From: Dehalococcoidia bacterium
Lineage (GTDB): Bacteria > Chloroflexota > Dehalococcoidia > GIF9 > UBA5620
Reading direction: 5' to 3'
Length of the DNA: 13,260 nucleotides
Assembly: GCA_016783225.1 (NCBI GenBank)
Contig: JADHWZ010000039.1
Coordinates: 1 to 13,260 of the forward strand
Shown: positions 7,190 to 13,215 of the stretch, piece by piece
Layout of the letters: each line of letters opens with the position of its first letter
Numbering within the stretch: position 1 is the first letter of the stretch
Notes under the pieces: generated by a model
Database searches by the model: none
What the model was told of the DNA's origin: nothing
Seen by the model: only the letters and a program-made list of their open reading frames with translations
Position numbers and translations under genes: made by a program

Positions 7190-8294
7190 TCACTTGCTTT
7201 TGCCCAACTGCGACCTCAGATACACCTCCATGAACTCGTCCAGGTCCCCATCCAAAACTGCCGTAGTGTTGGCAGTTTCATGGTCGGTGCGGTGGTCCTT
7301 CACCATCCTGTAGGGATGGAGAACATAGCTTCGGATCTGGTTGCCCCAACCGGCGCTGAGGTGCTCACCTTTAAGCCTGGCCCTTTCCTCAGCTTCCTTA
7401 GCTCGCTCCAGGTCCAGGAACCGAGCCTGGAGGACCTTAAGGGCTACCTCCTTATTCTGATGCTGGGAACGCTGGCTCTGGCAGGAAGCCGTCAGACCGG
7501 TAGGAACATGAGTAATGCGAACCGCGGAGCTGGTTTTCTGCATGTGCTGCCCACCTGGCCCACTAGCCCTGAAAGCTTCTACCTTCAGGTCGTCGGGGTT
7601 CATGCTTACCTCCGTAGCCTGCCCCACTTCAGGCAGAACCTCTACCAGGGCAAAGGAGGTGTGTCGCGCATGGTCAGCGTTAAAGGGCGAAAGGCGGACA
7701 AGCCGATGTACACCGTGCTCCGACCTGAGATAGCCGTAGGCATAGTTCCCCTTGATCTCCAGCATGGCACTCTTTATGCCTGCCTCTTCCCCGGGAGACG
7801 TGTCCCATAACTCGGCACGATAACCTCGCTTTTCTGCCCACCTCATATACATTCTGAGCAGCATCTCTGCCCAGTCCTGCGACTCGGTACCCCCGGCACC
7901 CGCATGAATGGCCAGAATCGCATCCGTTTTGTCATATTCGCCACTGAGAAGTAGTTGAAAATCAAGCCTATCCAGTTGGGAAGAGACCTGGTCGATTTCA
8001 GAGCGGATCTCCTGCTCTAAGGATACATCCCCCTCCTGAACAGAAAGGTCGACCAGCTCGGCTAGTTCGTTGACTTTCTGTTCCAGCTTCTGCCAGCTTT
8101 CTGTTTCCTCTTTCAGGGCACTAAGCCGACGCATGACCTCATTGGCACTGGTTGGGTCCTGCCAAAACACAGGCTGGCCAGATTGCTTTTCTAGCTCAGC
8201 AATCCGCTTTTCCTTGCTAGAGATGTCAAAGATGCACCATCATAGCAGAAATTCGATTTCTCAGATCCTCCAGTTTTTCTTTCTCACTTTGCAT
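7190..8294 (-). CDS. prfB: Peptide chain release factor 2, with programmed +1 frameshift
   Basis: RF2 recognises UAA and UGA stops and triggers peptide release. A first frame starts at ATG 8294, with GAGGTG at 8303-8308 eight bases upstream, and ends after 22 codons at an in-frame TGA (8226-8228) inside CTTTGAC (8225-8231). This is the classical RF2 autoregulatory slip site: CTT re-pairs and translation resumes at GAC. The second frame gives 345 more residues, 367 in total (E. coli has 365). The SPF tripeptide that reads the stop codon is at about 202-204 and the catalytic GGQ at about 247-249 (RASGPGGQHMQKTSSAVR). The usual stimulatory Shine-Dalgarno-like element before the slip site is weaker here (ATGGTG three bases before CTT). 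The gene lies 70 bases after nfi and is probably co-transcribed; it is convergent with the regulator. Confidence 0.96.
8225..8231 (-). promoter_or_regulatory. CTTTGAC programmed +1 frameshift site of prfB
   Basis: CTT TGA C on the minus strand is codon 22, the in-frame stop, and the next base. Reading CTT then GAC joins the 22-codon leader frame to the RF2 body without any other change. Scarce RF2 slows termination at the TGA and favours the slip, giving negative feedback. Confidence 0.95.
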
Positions 8295-8364
8295 TTCCGA
8301 TCCACCTCGCTTCAAATAGGTAAGAGCCAAGTTTCTAGAAAAGTCTGCTTTGCTCTGCCGCTGG

Positions 8365-9039
8365 CTACTTGTTGGGCAGACGTCCGGAGGCAGCCAGATG
8401 AGCCAGGCGAGTTGGCTCGGGCAGGCGATAGCCTCGACAGCATTTCATTGCCCATGACAGGGCCGAGGACAGGTCCACCTTGTGCCCAATAGAGATATAA
8501 ACTGGCTTCACCCCTGCTCTGGTACGCAGTGCCGCACCAATAACCTCGCCATTGTCCCTTATCTCGGCAAAGCTGCCGGGAGCTTCCTCTACCGTCTCAT
8601 GTGTTCCGCAAAGGATAGACTTGGCGCAGCCAACGGTAGGTGTATCCAGTAGCAGTCCAAGATGAGAAGCAAGACCGAACCGCCTCGGGTGGGCAATGCC
8701 CTGGCCATCTACCAAAACCAGGTCCGGGACGGTGGTTAGCCGCTCACAGGCAGCAAGAACCAAGGGCGCCTCGCGAAAGGACAGAAGCCCGGGCACGTAG
8801 GGAAAGTCGACTCTCTGCTCTGTCACCTTTGCCTCCACTACTGCCAGATCAGGAAAGGACAGGACCACCACTGCACCAACGGCCATCCCGCGGCTGGAGG
8901 GCGCAGAGATATCCACCCCGGCGACAAACTTTGGCAGGGCAAGCTCGTTGCTCCTGGAGACCAGACCCGCCAGCCTCCTCTGTATGGCCTGCGCCTCGGC
9001 TGGCGAGACCTGCCACGGATGTAGCTGCTGGACCTGCAC
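8365..9039 (-). CDS. nfi: Endonuclease V (deoxyinosine 3' endonuclease)
   Basis: The enzyme nicks DNA (and in some organisms RNA) one phosphodiester 3' of inosine, starting repair of deaminated adenine. At 224 aa it has the normal length and all the metal-site motifs: D43 in AGVDIS, E90 in the YVPGLLSFRE block, D111 in LVDGQGIAHPRRFG, K140 in GCAKS, and the late KPVYISIGHKVDL block (about 178-190). The start is a GTG (9037-9039) with only a weak GGTGAG upstream; the next good motif lies well inside the conserved protein, so the GTG is kept. A consensus-spaced promoter lies 48 bases upstream, and prfB follows 70 bases downstream on the same strand. Confidence 0.95.
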   Translation of the reverse strand: MQVQQLHPWQVSPAEAQAIQRRLAGLVSRSNELALPKFVAGVDISAPSSRGMAVGAVVVLSFPDLAVVEAKVTEQRVDFPYVPGLLSFREAPLVLAACERLTTVPDLVLVDGQGIAHPRRFGLASHLGLLLDTPTVGCAKSILCGTHETVEEAPGSFAEIRDNGEVIGAALRTRAGVKPVYISIGHKVDLSSALSWAMKCCRGYRLPEPTRLAHLAASGRLPNK

Positions 9040-9053
9040 TTCTCACCGTGTAG

Positions 9054-9075
9054 GGAATGACCTTTAGGTCGTTCC
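9054..9075. promoter_or_regulatory. Operator-like inverted repeat at the nfi transcription start
   Basis: GGAATGACC, four bases, then GGTCGTTCC form a 22-bp inverted repeat with eight of nine arm pairs matching. It begins about five bases downstream of the predicted start point (about 9080, minus strand) and ends 15 bases before the GTG start codon. A repressor site or a 5' RNA hairpin near the ribosome site would both fit. Confidence 0.5.
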
Positions 9076-9086
9076 GCTGCTGCTTG

Positions 9087-9115
9087 ATTATAGTCGCTGG
9101 GCAGTATTCTAGCAA
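9087..9115 (-). promoter_or_regulatory. Promoter of the nfi-prfB unit
   Basis: On the minus strand TTGCTA (9110-9115, four of six), a 17-base spacer and a perfect TATAAT (9087-9092) precede nfi. The leader would be about 40 bases. Confidence 0.65.
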
Positions 9116-9290
9116 CTTAGAGCGGCCGGACGGTTTTGGTCGGTGTCTTACGTCAACAAGCGACACAGCCGAAAGAACACGCACGTCATTAGTAGTGTAT
9201 TGTATTGCAGGGTGTTTGAGTAGCCGGGATGCCCCGGACGTTGGTGTAGGACGGTTCACTGCTGCCTTTATGCGTCTCTCAACAGGCCCT

Positions 9291-10025
9291 CTATAGCCAC
9301 TTCAGCTCTAATTGGCCTTCTTTGGGCGGTTTGGTGGGGTGGAAATACTTGACGTTCTCGCCCCATATATTCAGCCATCGCTCTTGCTGTCCCTCGGTCC
9401 AGTTGCTGCCGATCTGTAAGAGCTCCGCAAGTAGTACTCTTAGGCTGGGATGCAAGTCGTGTTCCAGCCTCATATCCTGAGTCGTCTTATCTGGAGGTAG
9501 CTCCTCTTCAGGCAGCCGCCGCCTGGCAGGTCGAGTCCGTTTCTTGGCTTCATTTGTCCTCTTGGCGGTCCTAGTCTTCTTTGTTATGTGGGGCGATAGT
9601 GTAATGCCACAATACTCGGTGGCATGAATGAAGAATGCCTGTGCCTTACGCAGGGTTTCGCCACTGATAGAGTAGGTGCGAAAACCCTCTTCCAATTGAC
9701 CCGGCGTTGCCTTTTGCAAATCAAGGCCCTGAACTGCGCCTGCATAACATTTCAACAACTGTTCACGAATAATTGCCTTACGTTCATCTGTTTTTTTCGC
9801 CATGTCTTGCAGTTTGCGTTGCGGTCGATTATTGTCATCAATCAGGCCCAGAAAACGCAAAGCACCTATAAGTTGGGGCCCGGTTGCACCTGATAGTCTT
9901 TCACCCCAGAAGCTCCGATCGAGCCTGTCTGGTATAACAACAATATCATGTAGCCATTCCAGGAAGTTCAGGAAGGTACGGAAGGACACATAAGGCGGTT
10001 TAGCCGATTTGCCATTCTGTGCCAT
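9291..10025 (-). CDS. DUF5343-like protein of unknown function
   Basis: The 244-aa protein opens with PPYVSFRTFLNFLEWL (about 10-25) and continues with IPDRLDRSFW, a GATGPQLIGALRFLGLIDDNNRP helix block (46-68) and further helices to about 145. This resembles the DUF5343 family, which begins LPYLSxxTFxNFLxxL and has ALRFLGLIDxxxxPT. A strongly basic linker (about 149-170, TKKTRTAKRTNEAKKRTR) follows. The C-terminal helical piece HPSLRVLLAELLQIGSNWTEG...RWLNIW (192-221) looks like the short helical tail seen at the end of other DNA-associated bacterial proteins. No catalytic motif, signal peptide or membrane segment is present; nucleic-acid binding is plausible from the basic linker but unproven. 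ATG 10025 has AAGGGGG seven bases upstream. A second, broken copy of this start region lies 142 bp further upstream. Confidence 0.8.
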   Translation of the reverse strand: MAQNGKSAKPPYVSFRTFLNFLEWLHDIVVIPDRLDRSFWGERLSGATGPQLIGALRFLGLIDDNNRPQRKLQDMAKKTDERKAIIREQLLKCYAGAVQGLDLQKATPGQLEEGFRTYSISGETLRKAQAFFIHATEYCGITLSPHITKKTRTAKRTNEAKKRTRPARRRLPEEELPPDKTTQDMRLEHDLHPSLRVLLAELLQIGSNWTEGQQERWLNIWGENVKYFHPTKPPKEGQLELKWL

Positions 10026-10083
10026 GGTCTTGCCCCCTTGTCTGGTATCAGTCTCCCAGTGGTATCATAGCATACCATACCAC
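9984..10083. repeat. Direct repeat, copy 1: start and control region of the DUF5343-like gene
   Basis: This roughly 100-bp segment, holding the first 14 codons, ribosome site and promoter of the DUF5343-like gene, is about 70% identical by eye to 10126-10226. Shared landmarks in order are GGACAC, GATTTGCCATT(C/T)TGTGCC at the start codon, TGCCCC, and the ATACCATACC block at the far end. Confidence 0.65.
10064..10072 (-). promoter_or_regulatory. Extended -10 promoter of the DUF5343-like gene within GGTAT/ATACC repeats
   Basis: On the minus strand TGCTATGAT (10064-10072) fits the extended -10 pattern TGnTATAAT; no good -35 box is present 17 bases upstream, as is usual for that class. The predicted leader is about 32 bases. 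The box is embedded in repeated half-sites: TGGTATCA at 10043-10050 and 10060-10067, and GGTAT-6-ATACC at 10061-10076, followed by another ATACC. Such an arrangement is typical of a repressor-covered, possibly self-regulated promoter. Confidence 0.5.
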
Positions 10084-10125
10084 AGGCCGTGCCGGTAGTG
10101 CCATCTATGGGGCAAAAACAACAAA

Positions 10126-10226
10126 GGACACCTCAGGTGACATAGCTGATTTGCCATTTTGTGCCGTAATTCTGCCCCTTGGCCTTTTGGCATCGTTTTG
10201 CCAATGGCATTATACCATACCGCACA
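10126..10226 (-). pseudogene. Direct repeat, copy 2: decayed duplicate of the DUF5343-like gene start
   Basis: On the minus strand the copy reads ACG GCA CAA AAT GGC AAA TCA GCT where the intact gene has ATG GCA CAG AAT GGC AAA TCG GCT, so the start codon is changed to ACG. The peptide AQNGKSA is kept but the next residues diverge (MSPEVS against KPPYVS), and nothing of the gene body follows. The TACCATACC block of the control region is also retained. It is most simply a remnant of a tandem paralogue, with the body lost and 142 bp between the copies. Confidence 0.6.
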
Positions 10227-10258
10227 CCACAATGGTCATACCAGTGTGGGACAAAACT

Positions 10259-10287
10259 TTGGGCATGGGTTTTGGCTCCGGTATACT
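10259..10287 (+). promoter_or_regulatory. Candidate promoter for the small-gene cluster
   Basis: TTGGGC (10259-10264, three of six), a 17-base spacer and TATACT (10282-10287, five of six) lie about 85 bases before the winged-helix-like gene. The -35 match is weak, and the nearby GGTCATACCAG half-sites might bind a regulator. Confidence 0.4.
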
Positions 10288-10372
10288 TTAGGCATTGCGA
10301 AAACCTCTGTCGAACAAACTATAGATGATTAGCGAGGTGGTCACAGTGGTAATAGAGACGAAAGGAAACAAT

Positions 10373-10639
10373 ATGCCCCAGTTTTTGCAGGATCATGCAG
10401 ATACAGGGCTGAAACTTGATTTGCTGCGCTTCTGGAGGAAATACCCTTACGCCAAATTCACCTGCGGTATTATAGCTCGTGCTGTGGACTGCAGGAGAAG
10501 AGTAGATGTAGAGGAAGCCCTGGAATGCTTTGTCAGGGCCGAGTTACTCGAGGAGCACACCCGGCAAGGATTACGTCTGTACTGCCTTACAAATGATCCT
10601 TTGAAGCGACAGGGAGTTTTTGACTGGGTCACAAATTGA
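10373..10639 (+). CDS. Small winged-helix-like protein
   Basis: The protein is 88 aa from ATG 10373, which has AAAGGA six bases upstream; a more distal ATG at 10325 has no comparable site. The sequence has the shape of a compact winged helix: LDLLRFWRKYPYAKFTCGIIARAV (first helices and a short strand), a recognition-like helix RVDVEEALECFVRAELLEEH, and a wing-like TRQGLRLYCLT. I do not recognise a named family. Such small winged helices often act as DNA-binding regulators. It is first in a plus-strand run of four small genes leading to rsmH, and it diverges from the DUF5343-like gene. Confidence 0.75.
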   Translation: MPQFLQDHADTGLKLDLLRFWRKYPYAKFTCGIIARAVDCRRRVDVEEALECFVRAELLEEHTRQGLRLYCLTNDPLKRQGVFDWVTN

Positions 10640-10719
10640 GGCAATCTTGAACCTTTTGCAGGAAGTCATGAGTACCAGAACTGATGCCACTCTGACGATG
10701 GTCAAACAGGAGGTTGTTT

Positions 10720-11013
10720 ATGCAATGTAGTCAGCAAAGTTGCCGCCAGATACACTGTGAACAACAAGACAGAATGGTTATGCCGCCAAACAGGATAATC
10801 TGGAGTATATGTGAAGATGACGTTCTGGCGGTAGCTCATGATAAGGGCATTCAACTGACTGAACAGCAACTGGATGATGTTGCCAAATATGTTGATAGCG
10901 GGCTCAGCGCTGTTTGTAACTGGTTCATGCTGGTAGAGATGGCATTGAACGAGGCCGTCAGACAGGGCAGCCGAAGGCTACCGGAAATCCAGAAAACGAT
11001 GGCTAGCAAATGA
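10720..11013 (+). CDS. Hypothetical 97-aa acidic helical protein
   Basis: A textbook ribosome site AGGAGG (10708-10713) is six bases before ATG 10720. The first 25 residues are Cys/Gln-rich (MQCSQQSCRQIHCEQQ); the rest is a helical unit with IQLTEQQLDDVAKYVDSGL followed by WFMLVEMALNEAVRQ. Short helical proteins of this build occur near mobile or plasmid genes, but I recognise no family. Its stop overlaps the next start as ATGA, so the two products are probably made together and may interact. Confidence 0.75.
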   Translation: MQCSQQSCRQIHCEQQDRMVMPPNRIIWSICEDDVLAVAHDKGIQLTEQQLDDVAKYVDSGLSAVCNWFMLVEMALNEAVRQGSRRLPEIQKTMASK

Positions 11014-11180
11014 GAACACGCCATGTAGCAATGTCTCTGGTCATGGCCCTGGTAGTGTTACCGGAGCCTGTAACCAGTATAATGGCAGTGATGTTCATCT
11101 GCATCTGGTGCCTTTTGCGGAGGAAACGACGCAGGGCTCTCAATTTCTTTGATGACAGTCCCGAGGTAACGGAGACCTAA
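11010..11180 (+). CDS. Small membrane protein, 56 aa, coupled to the preceding gene
   Basis: The ATG (11010-11012) overlaps the TGA of the 97-aa gene by four bases (ATGA). The product has two short hydrophobic stretches, VAMSLVMALVVL (about 6-17) and SIMAVMFICIWCLL (about 23-36), separated by PEPVT. A basic stop RRKRRRA and an acidic tail follow. It is either a small helical hairpin or a single long segment anchored with the basic end in the cytoplasm. The product is not recognised. The tight overlap, the membrane-like pattern and the positive-inside block argue for a real gene. Confidence 0.65.
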   Translation: MRTRHVAMSLVMALVVLPEPVTSIMAVMFICIWCLLRRKRRRALNFFDDSPEVTET

Positions 11181-11239
11181 AACTATAGCTGTAGCAAAAC
11201 TCAAGCATTTTTGAAGTAAATGAGGAGGATCTGTAAGTC

Positions 11240-11443
11240 ATGACAAGCTTCAGGACAGGCGACAGAGTCAAGGTGAAAGAGCAAGCTTCTTCGGGATACC
11301 ATGGCCGCACAGGGACGGTAGTTCGCACCGAGGTCCGTGGACTCGCTGTTACATATGAGGTTTCCTTCGATCAATCTCAAGTTCTACTATCTACAGGCAA
11401 TAGATTCTTTGAATATGACCTCGACCCAGTAACTAGCCACTAA
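11240..11443 (+). CDS. Small KOW/SH3-like beta-barrel protein, 67 aa
   Basis: AGGAGGAT (11223-11230) precedes ATG 11240; the spacing of about 11 bases is on the long side. The protein begins with RTGDRVKVKEQASSGYHGRTGTVV, the usual opening of KOW or SH3-type barrels (GDxVxVxxxxxxGxxGxVV), then alternates hydrophobic and polar residues (TYEVSFD) to FFEYDLDPV. Such domains bind RNA or protein partners; no specific function can be assigned. It ends 29 bases before the first possible rsmH start, in the same orientation. Confidence 0.75.
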   Translation: MTSFRTGDRVKVKEQASSGYHGRTGTVVRTEVRGLAVTYEVSFDQSQVLLSTGNRFFEYDLDPVTSH

Positions 11444-11472
11444 CCCTTGGGCAAACCCATTACTACCCTTCT

Positions 11473-12432
11473 GTGGCCAGAATGGGAGAAGATATCGGCA
11501 AAGATGGCGAGTTTGCCACAGTAATTCATACGCCCGTTCTTCTCCGGGAATGTAGCGACCTTCTGAACATTCGGCCTGGAGGGCGTTACATCGATTGCAC
11601 TGTGGGAACAGCCGGTCATGCCGTGGCTTTTCTGGACAGAAGCTCGCCAGGAGGCCGACTTCTAGGCATAGACAGCGATCCCACAGCAATCGACATAGCA
11701 AAGAACAGACTCAAACCATATGGCGAAAACGCTGTCTTGGCTAATGAGAACTTCAGAGACTTGCAGAACATCTGTGCCAGGTACGGTTTCCATCCGGCGG
11801 ACGGTATCCTGTTTGATTTGGGAATGTCCTCGCTGCAGCTAGACGACTCTAATCGAGGGTTCAGCTTCAGATTTGATGCGCCACTTGATATGCGTTTTAG
11901 CCCAACACAACCGACAACAGCAGCTAGCATTGTAAACAAACTTTCAGAGGCTGAGCTTGCTGGCCTTATTGAGAAGTATGGCGAGGAACGCCGAAGCCGC
12001 CTGATAGCGAGAAATATTGTCGCCAGCCGTCCGGTCAACACTACCCTCGAGCTGGTTGACGTGGTAAAACAGGTGGTGGGGAGAAGCGGCAGGCTTCATC
12101 CAGCCACCAGAACCTTTCAAGCGCTGCGCATTGCCGTTAATCAAGAACTGACAAACCTAGAAGAAGCCTTGAAGCAAACCATTGACCTCCTGACACCCGG
12201 AGGCAGGCTGGCCGTAATCAGTTATCATTCTCTGGAAGACCGCCTGGTCAAGAGGTTTATGCACCAAGAATCGAAGGGTTGCCTCTGCCCTCCAAATGTA
12301 CCGGTGTGCACCTGTGGGCATACTACCACTCTAACGCTCGTCAATCGGAAGATTGTCACGCCTTCATCTGCCGAAAGGAAAGCCAATCCACGCAGTCGCA
12401 GTGCCAAACTCAGGGTTGCACAACGCCTGTAG
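11473..12432 (+). CDS. rsmH: 16S rRNA (cytosine(1402)-N(4))-methyltransferase
   Basis: RsmH (MraW) methylates the exocyclic nitrogen of C1402 in the decoding centre using S-adenosylmethionine. The motifs are complete: HTPVLL (19-24), the SAM-site loop IDCTVGTAGHA (40-50) and GIDSDP (65-70), FDLGMSSLQLD (114-124), RGFSFR..PLDMRF (128-142), ISYHSLEDRLVK (249-260), a C-x-C-x6-C-x-C cluster (C270, C272, C279, C281) and the C-terminal NPRSRSAKLR. The 319-aa length is usual. The start is uncertain: GTG 11473 and ATG 11482 are both in frame and neither has a recognisable ribosome site. rsmH often opens the division and cell-wall cluster, but here the upstream neighbours are small unknown genes rather than mraZ. 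Confidence 0.95.
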   Translation: MARMGEDIGKDGEFATVIHTPVLLRECSDLLNIRPGGRYIDCTVGTAGHAVAFLDRSSPGGRLLGIDSDPTAIDIAKNRLKPYGENAVLANENFRDLQNICARYGFHPADGILFDLGMSSLQLDDSNRGFSFRFDAPLDMRFSPTQPTTAASIVNKLSEAELAGLIEKYGEERRSRLIARNIVASRPVNTTLELVDVVKQVVGRSGRLHPATRTFQALRIAVNQELTNLEEALKQTIDLLTPGGRLAVISYHSLEDRLVKRFMHQESKGCLCPPNVPVCTCGHTTTLTLVNRKIVTPSSAERKANPRSRSAKLRVAQRL

Positions 12433-12466
12433 TCGGTATTGTGCCTGTGGCTACTATATAGCTAAC

Positions 12467-12487
12467 ATACATATATATAATATGTAT
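12467..12487. repeat. AT-rich perfect inverted repeat downstream of rsmH
   Basis: ATACATAT, a five-base loop and ATATGTAT form a perfect 8-bp stem 35 bases after the rsmH stop. It has no GC content to speak of and no T-run after it, so it is a poor intrinsic terminator. A GC-rich hairpin GGCCAG-4-CTGGCC follows at 12501-12516. Confidence 0.55.
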
Positions 12488-12507
12488 ATCCCCCTTAACG
12501 GGCCAGA

Positions 12508-12669
12508 TTGCTGGCCTTCCAGGTCAGCCACCATATCAAAGAGGCGTTCGACCTGAGTGAGAATATTCTGCGTCGGCTTTTGCCGTCCCTTACCCCGACC
12601 CCACAACAGTCCTCGGTTTCTTTTCCATCACACAAAACCTTCCCCAATTATCGGGTAAAACAGAGTTGA
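12508..12669 (+). other. Unassigned open frame, possible gene remnant
   Basis: Between the hairpins and the foldback element, a 53-codon frame from a TTG reads LLAFQVSHHIKEAFDLSENI, then LRRLLPSL and a Pro/Gln/Ser-rich tail. The first half looks protein-like and could be the C-terminal scrap of a lost gene such as a transposase, but no family is recognised and no ribosome site is present. The rest of 12433-12754 holds only the two hairpins and an AGCACCC-12-GGGTGCT inverted repeat at 12725-12750. Confidence 0.25.
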
Positions 12670-12754
12670 GCAGAAGCAGCCCTCCTCCGATGGCTCTGTG
12701 TGACAGACATATAAGCATAACAGTAGCACCCTATCAGAGAAGCGGGTGCTTCGC

Positions 12755-13023
12755 CTAGTGCTTAGTTGCAGAAATAGGCGTTACATCCTTCATGCCTGGC
12801 GAGCGTCTGCTGAATCGCGAAACGGCCCAGTATTCACCACGTTGTCATTCCTGCGGAAGCTCTCAGAGTCGCCGCAGGAGACAGGAATCCATCGCGGATA
12901 GCCTGCACATGTCCCTGGATTCCCCTCTCCCTAGGTCGCCAGAGGCGACTCTGTTGACCGAGTCTACGAGCCTGCGCGGGAATGACACAAGACGTTACGC
13001 GAACTTATGCAACTAAGCACTAG
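12755..13023. mobile_element. Foldback MITE-like element, 269 bp
   Basis: CTAGTGCTTAGTTGCA (12755-12770) recurs perfectly inverted at 13008-13023, and weaker pairing continues about 17 bases inward (GGCGTTAC against GCGTAACG). Further nested pairs follow: GTCATTCCTGCG near 12845 with CGCGGGAATGAC near 12976-12987, and GGAATCCA near 12894 with TGGATTCC near 12917. Most of the element can therefore fold on itself. No transposase is encoded; open frames within it are by-products of the palindrome. Each end carries TA inside CTAG, which would suit a TA-duplicating (IS630/Tc1-like) mover, though this is inferred from the ends alone. Confidence 0.65.
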
Positions 13024-13063
13024 TTTGCTCCCACATATCGTCTTATTAGCCGACTCGTAGATC

Positions 13064-13076
13064 ATTCACTGTGAAT
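13064..13076. promoter_or_regulatory. Palindrome next to the last promoter
   Basis: ATTCAC-T-GTGAAT is a perfect 13-bp inverted repeat ending five bases before the -35 box at 13082. It could be an operator; nothing else supports that. Confidence 0.3.
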
Positions 13077-13081
13077 ATTTT

Positions 13082-13110
13082 CTGACTTTCTATTTCAATT
13101 TGGGAATAAT
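13082..13110 (+). promoter_or_regulatory. Promoter of the gene at the right edge
   Basis: CTGACT (13082-13087, four of six), a 17-base spacer and AATAAT (13105-13110, five of six) lie upstream of the last gene. The leader would be about 100 bases. Confidence 0.45.
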
Positions 13111-13215
13111 TTGTGAGTTTTGCAGAGGTACCATCAAAAGGTGTGGAAATAGTTAGCGGCAGCGAGTACTCTTTCTGTTAAGACAAAAACAAGGAAGGAG
13201 GTACTCACCACCGCC

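Noticed and set aside
7181..7190. AGAGCGCTCT palindrome between the convergent regulator and prfB, considered as a terminator
   Set aside because: It has a 10-bp self-complementary core with no loop and no T-run on either side, and it overlaps the prfB stop region.
7169..7810. 213-codon plus-strand frame opposite prfB
   Set aside because: It lies wholly antisense to the RF2 catalytic region; it has no ribosome site and no recognisable domain.
8640..9259. Long frames overlapping nfi and its promoter on both strands
   Set aside because: Arg/Pro/Ala-rich shadows of the GC-rich nfi gene; they cross the nfi promoter and palindrome.
10668..10730. 20-codon frame with AGGAAG before its ATG, overlapping the 97-aa gene start
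   Set aside because: Too short to judge; the AGGAGG inside it serves the 97-aa gene. It could be a leader peptide, but nothing else supports that.
11616..12041. 141-codon minus-strand frame inside rsmH
   Set aside because: Antisense to SAM-site motifs of rsmH; no start signal.
12792..13016. 74-codon plus-strand frame inside the foldback element
   Set aside because: It results from the palindromic sequence, is Ser/Arg-rich, and has no ribosome site.
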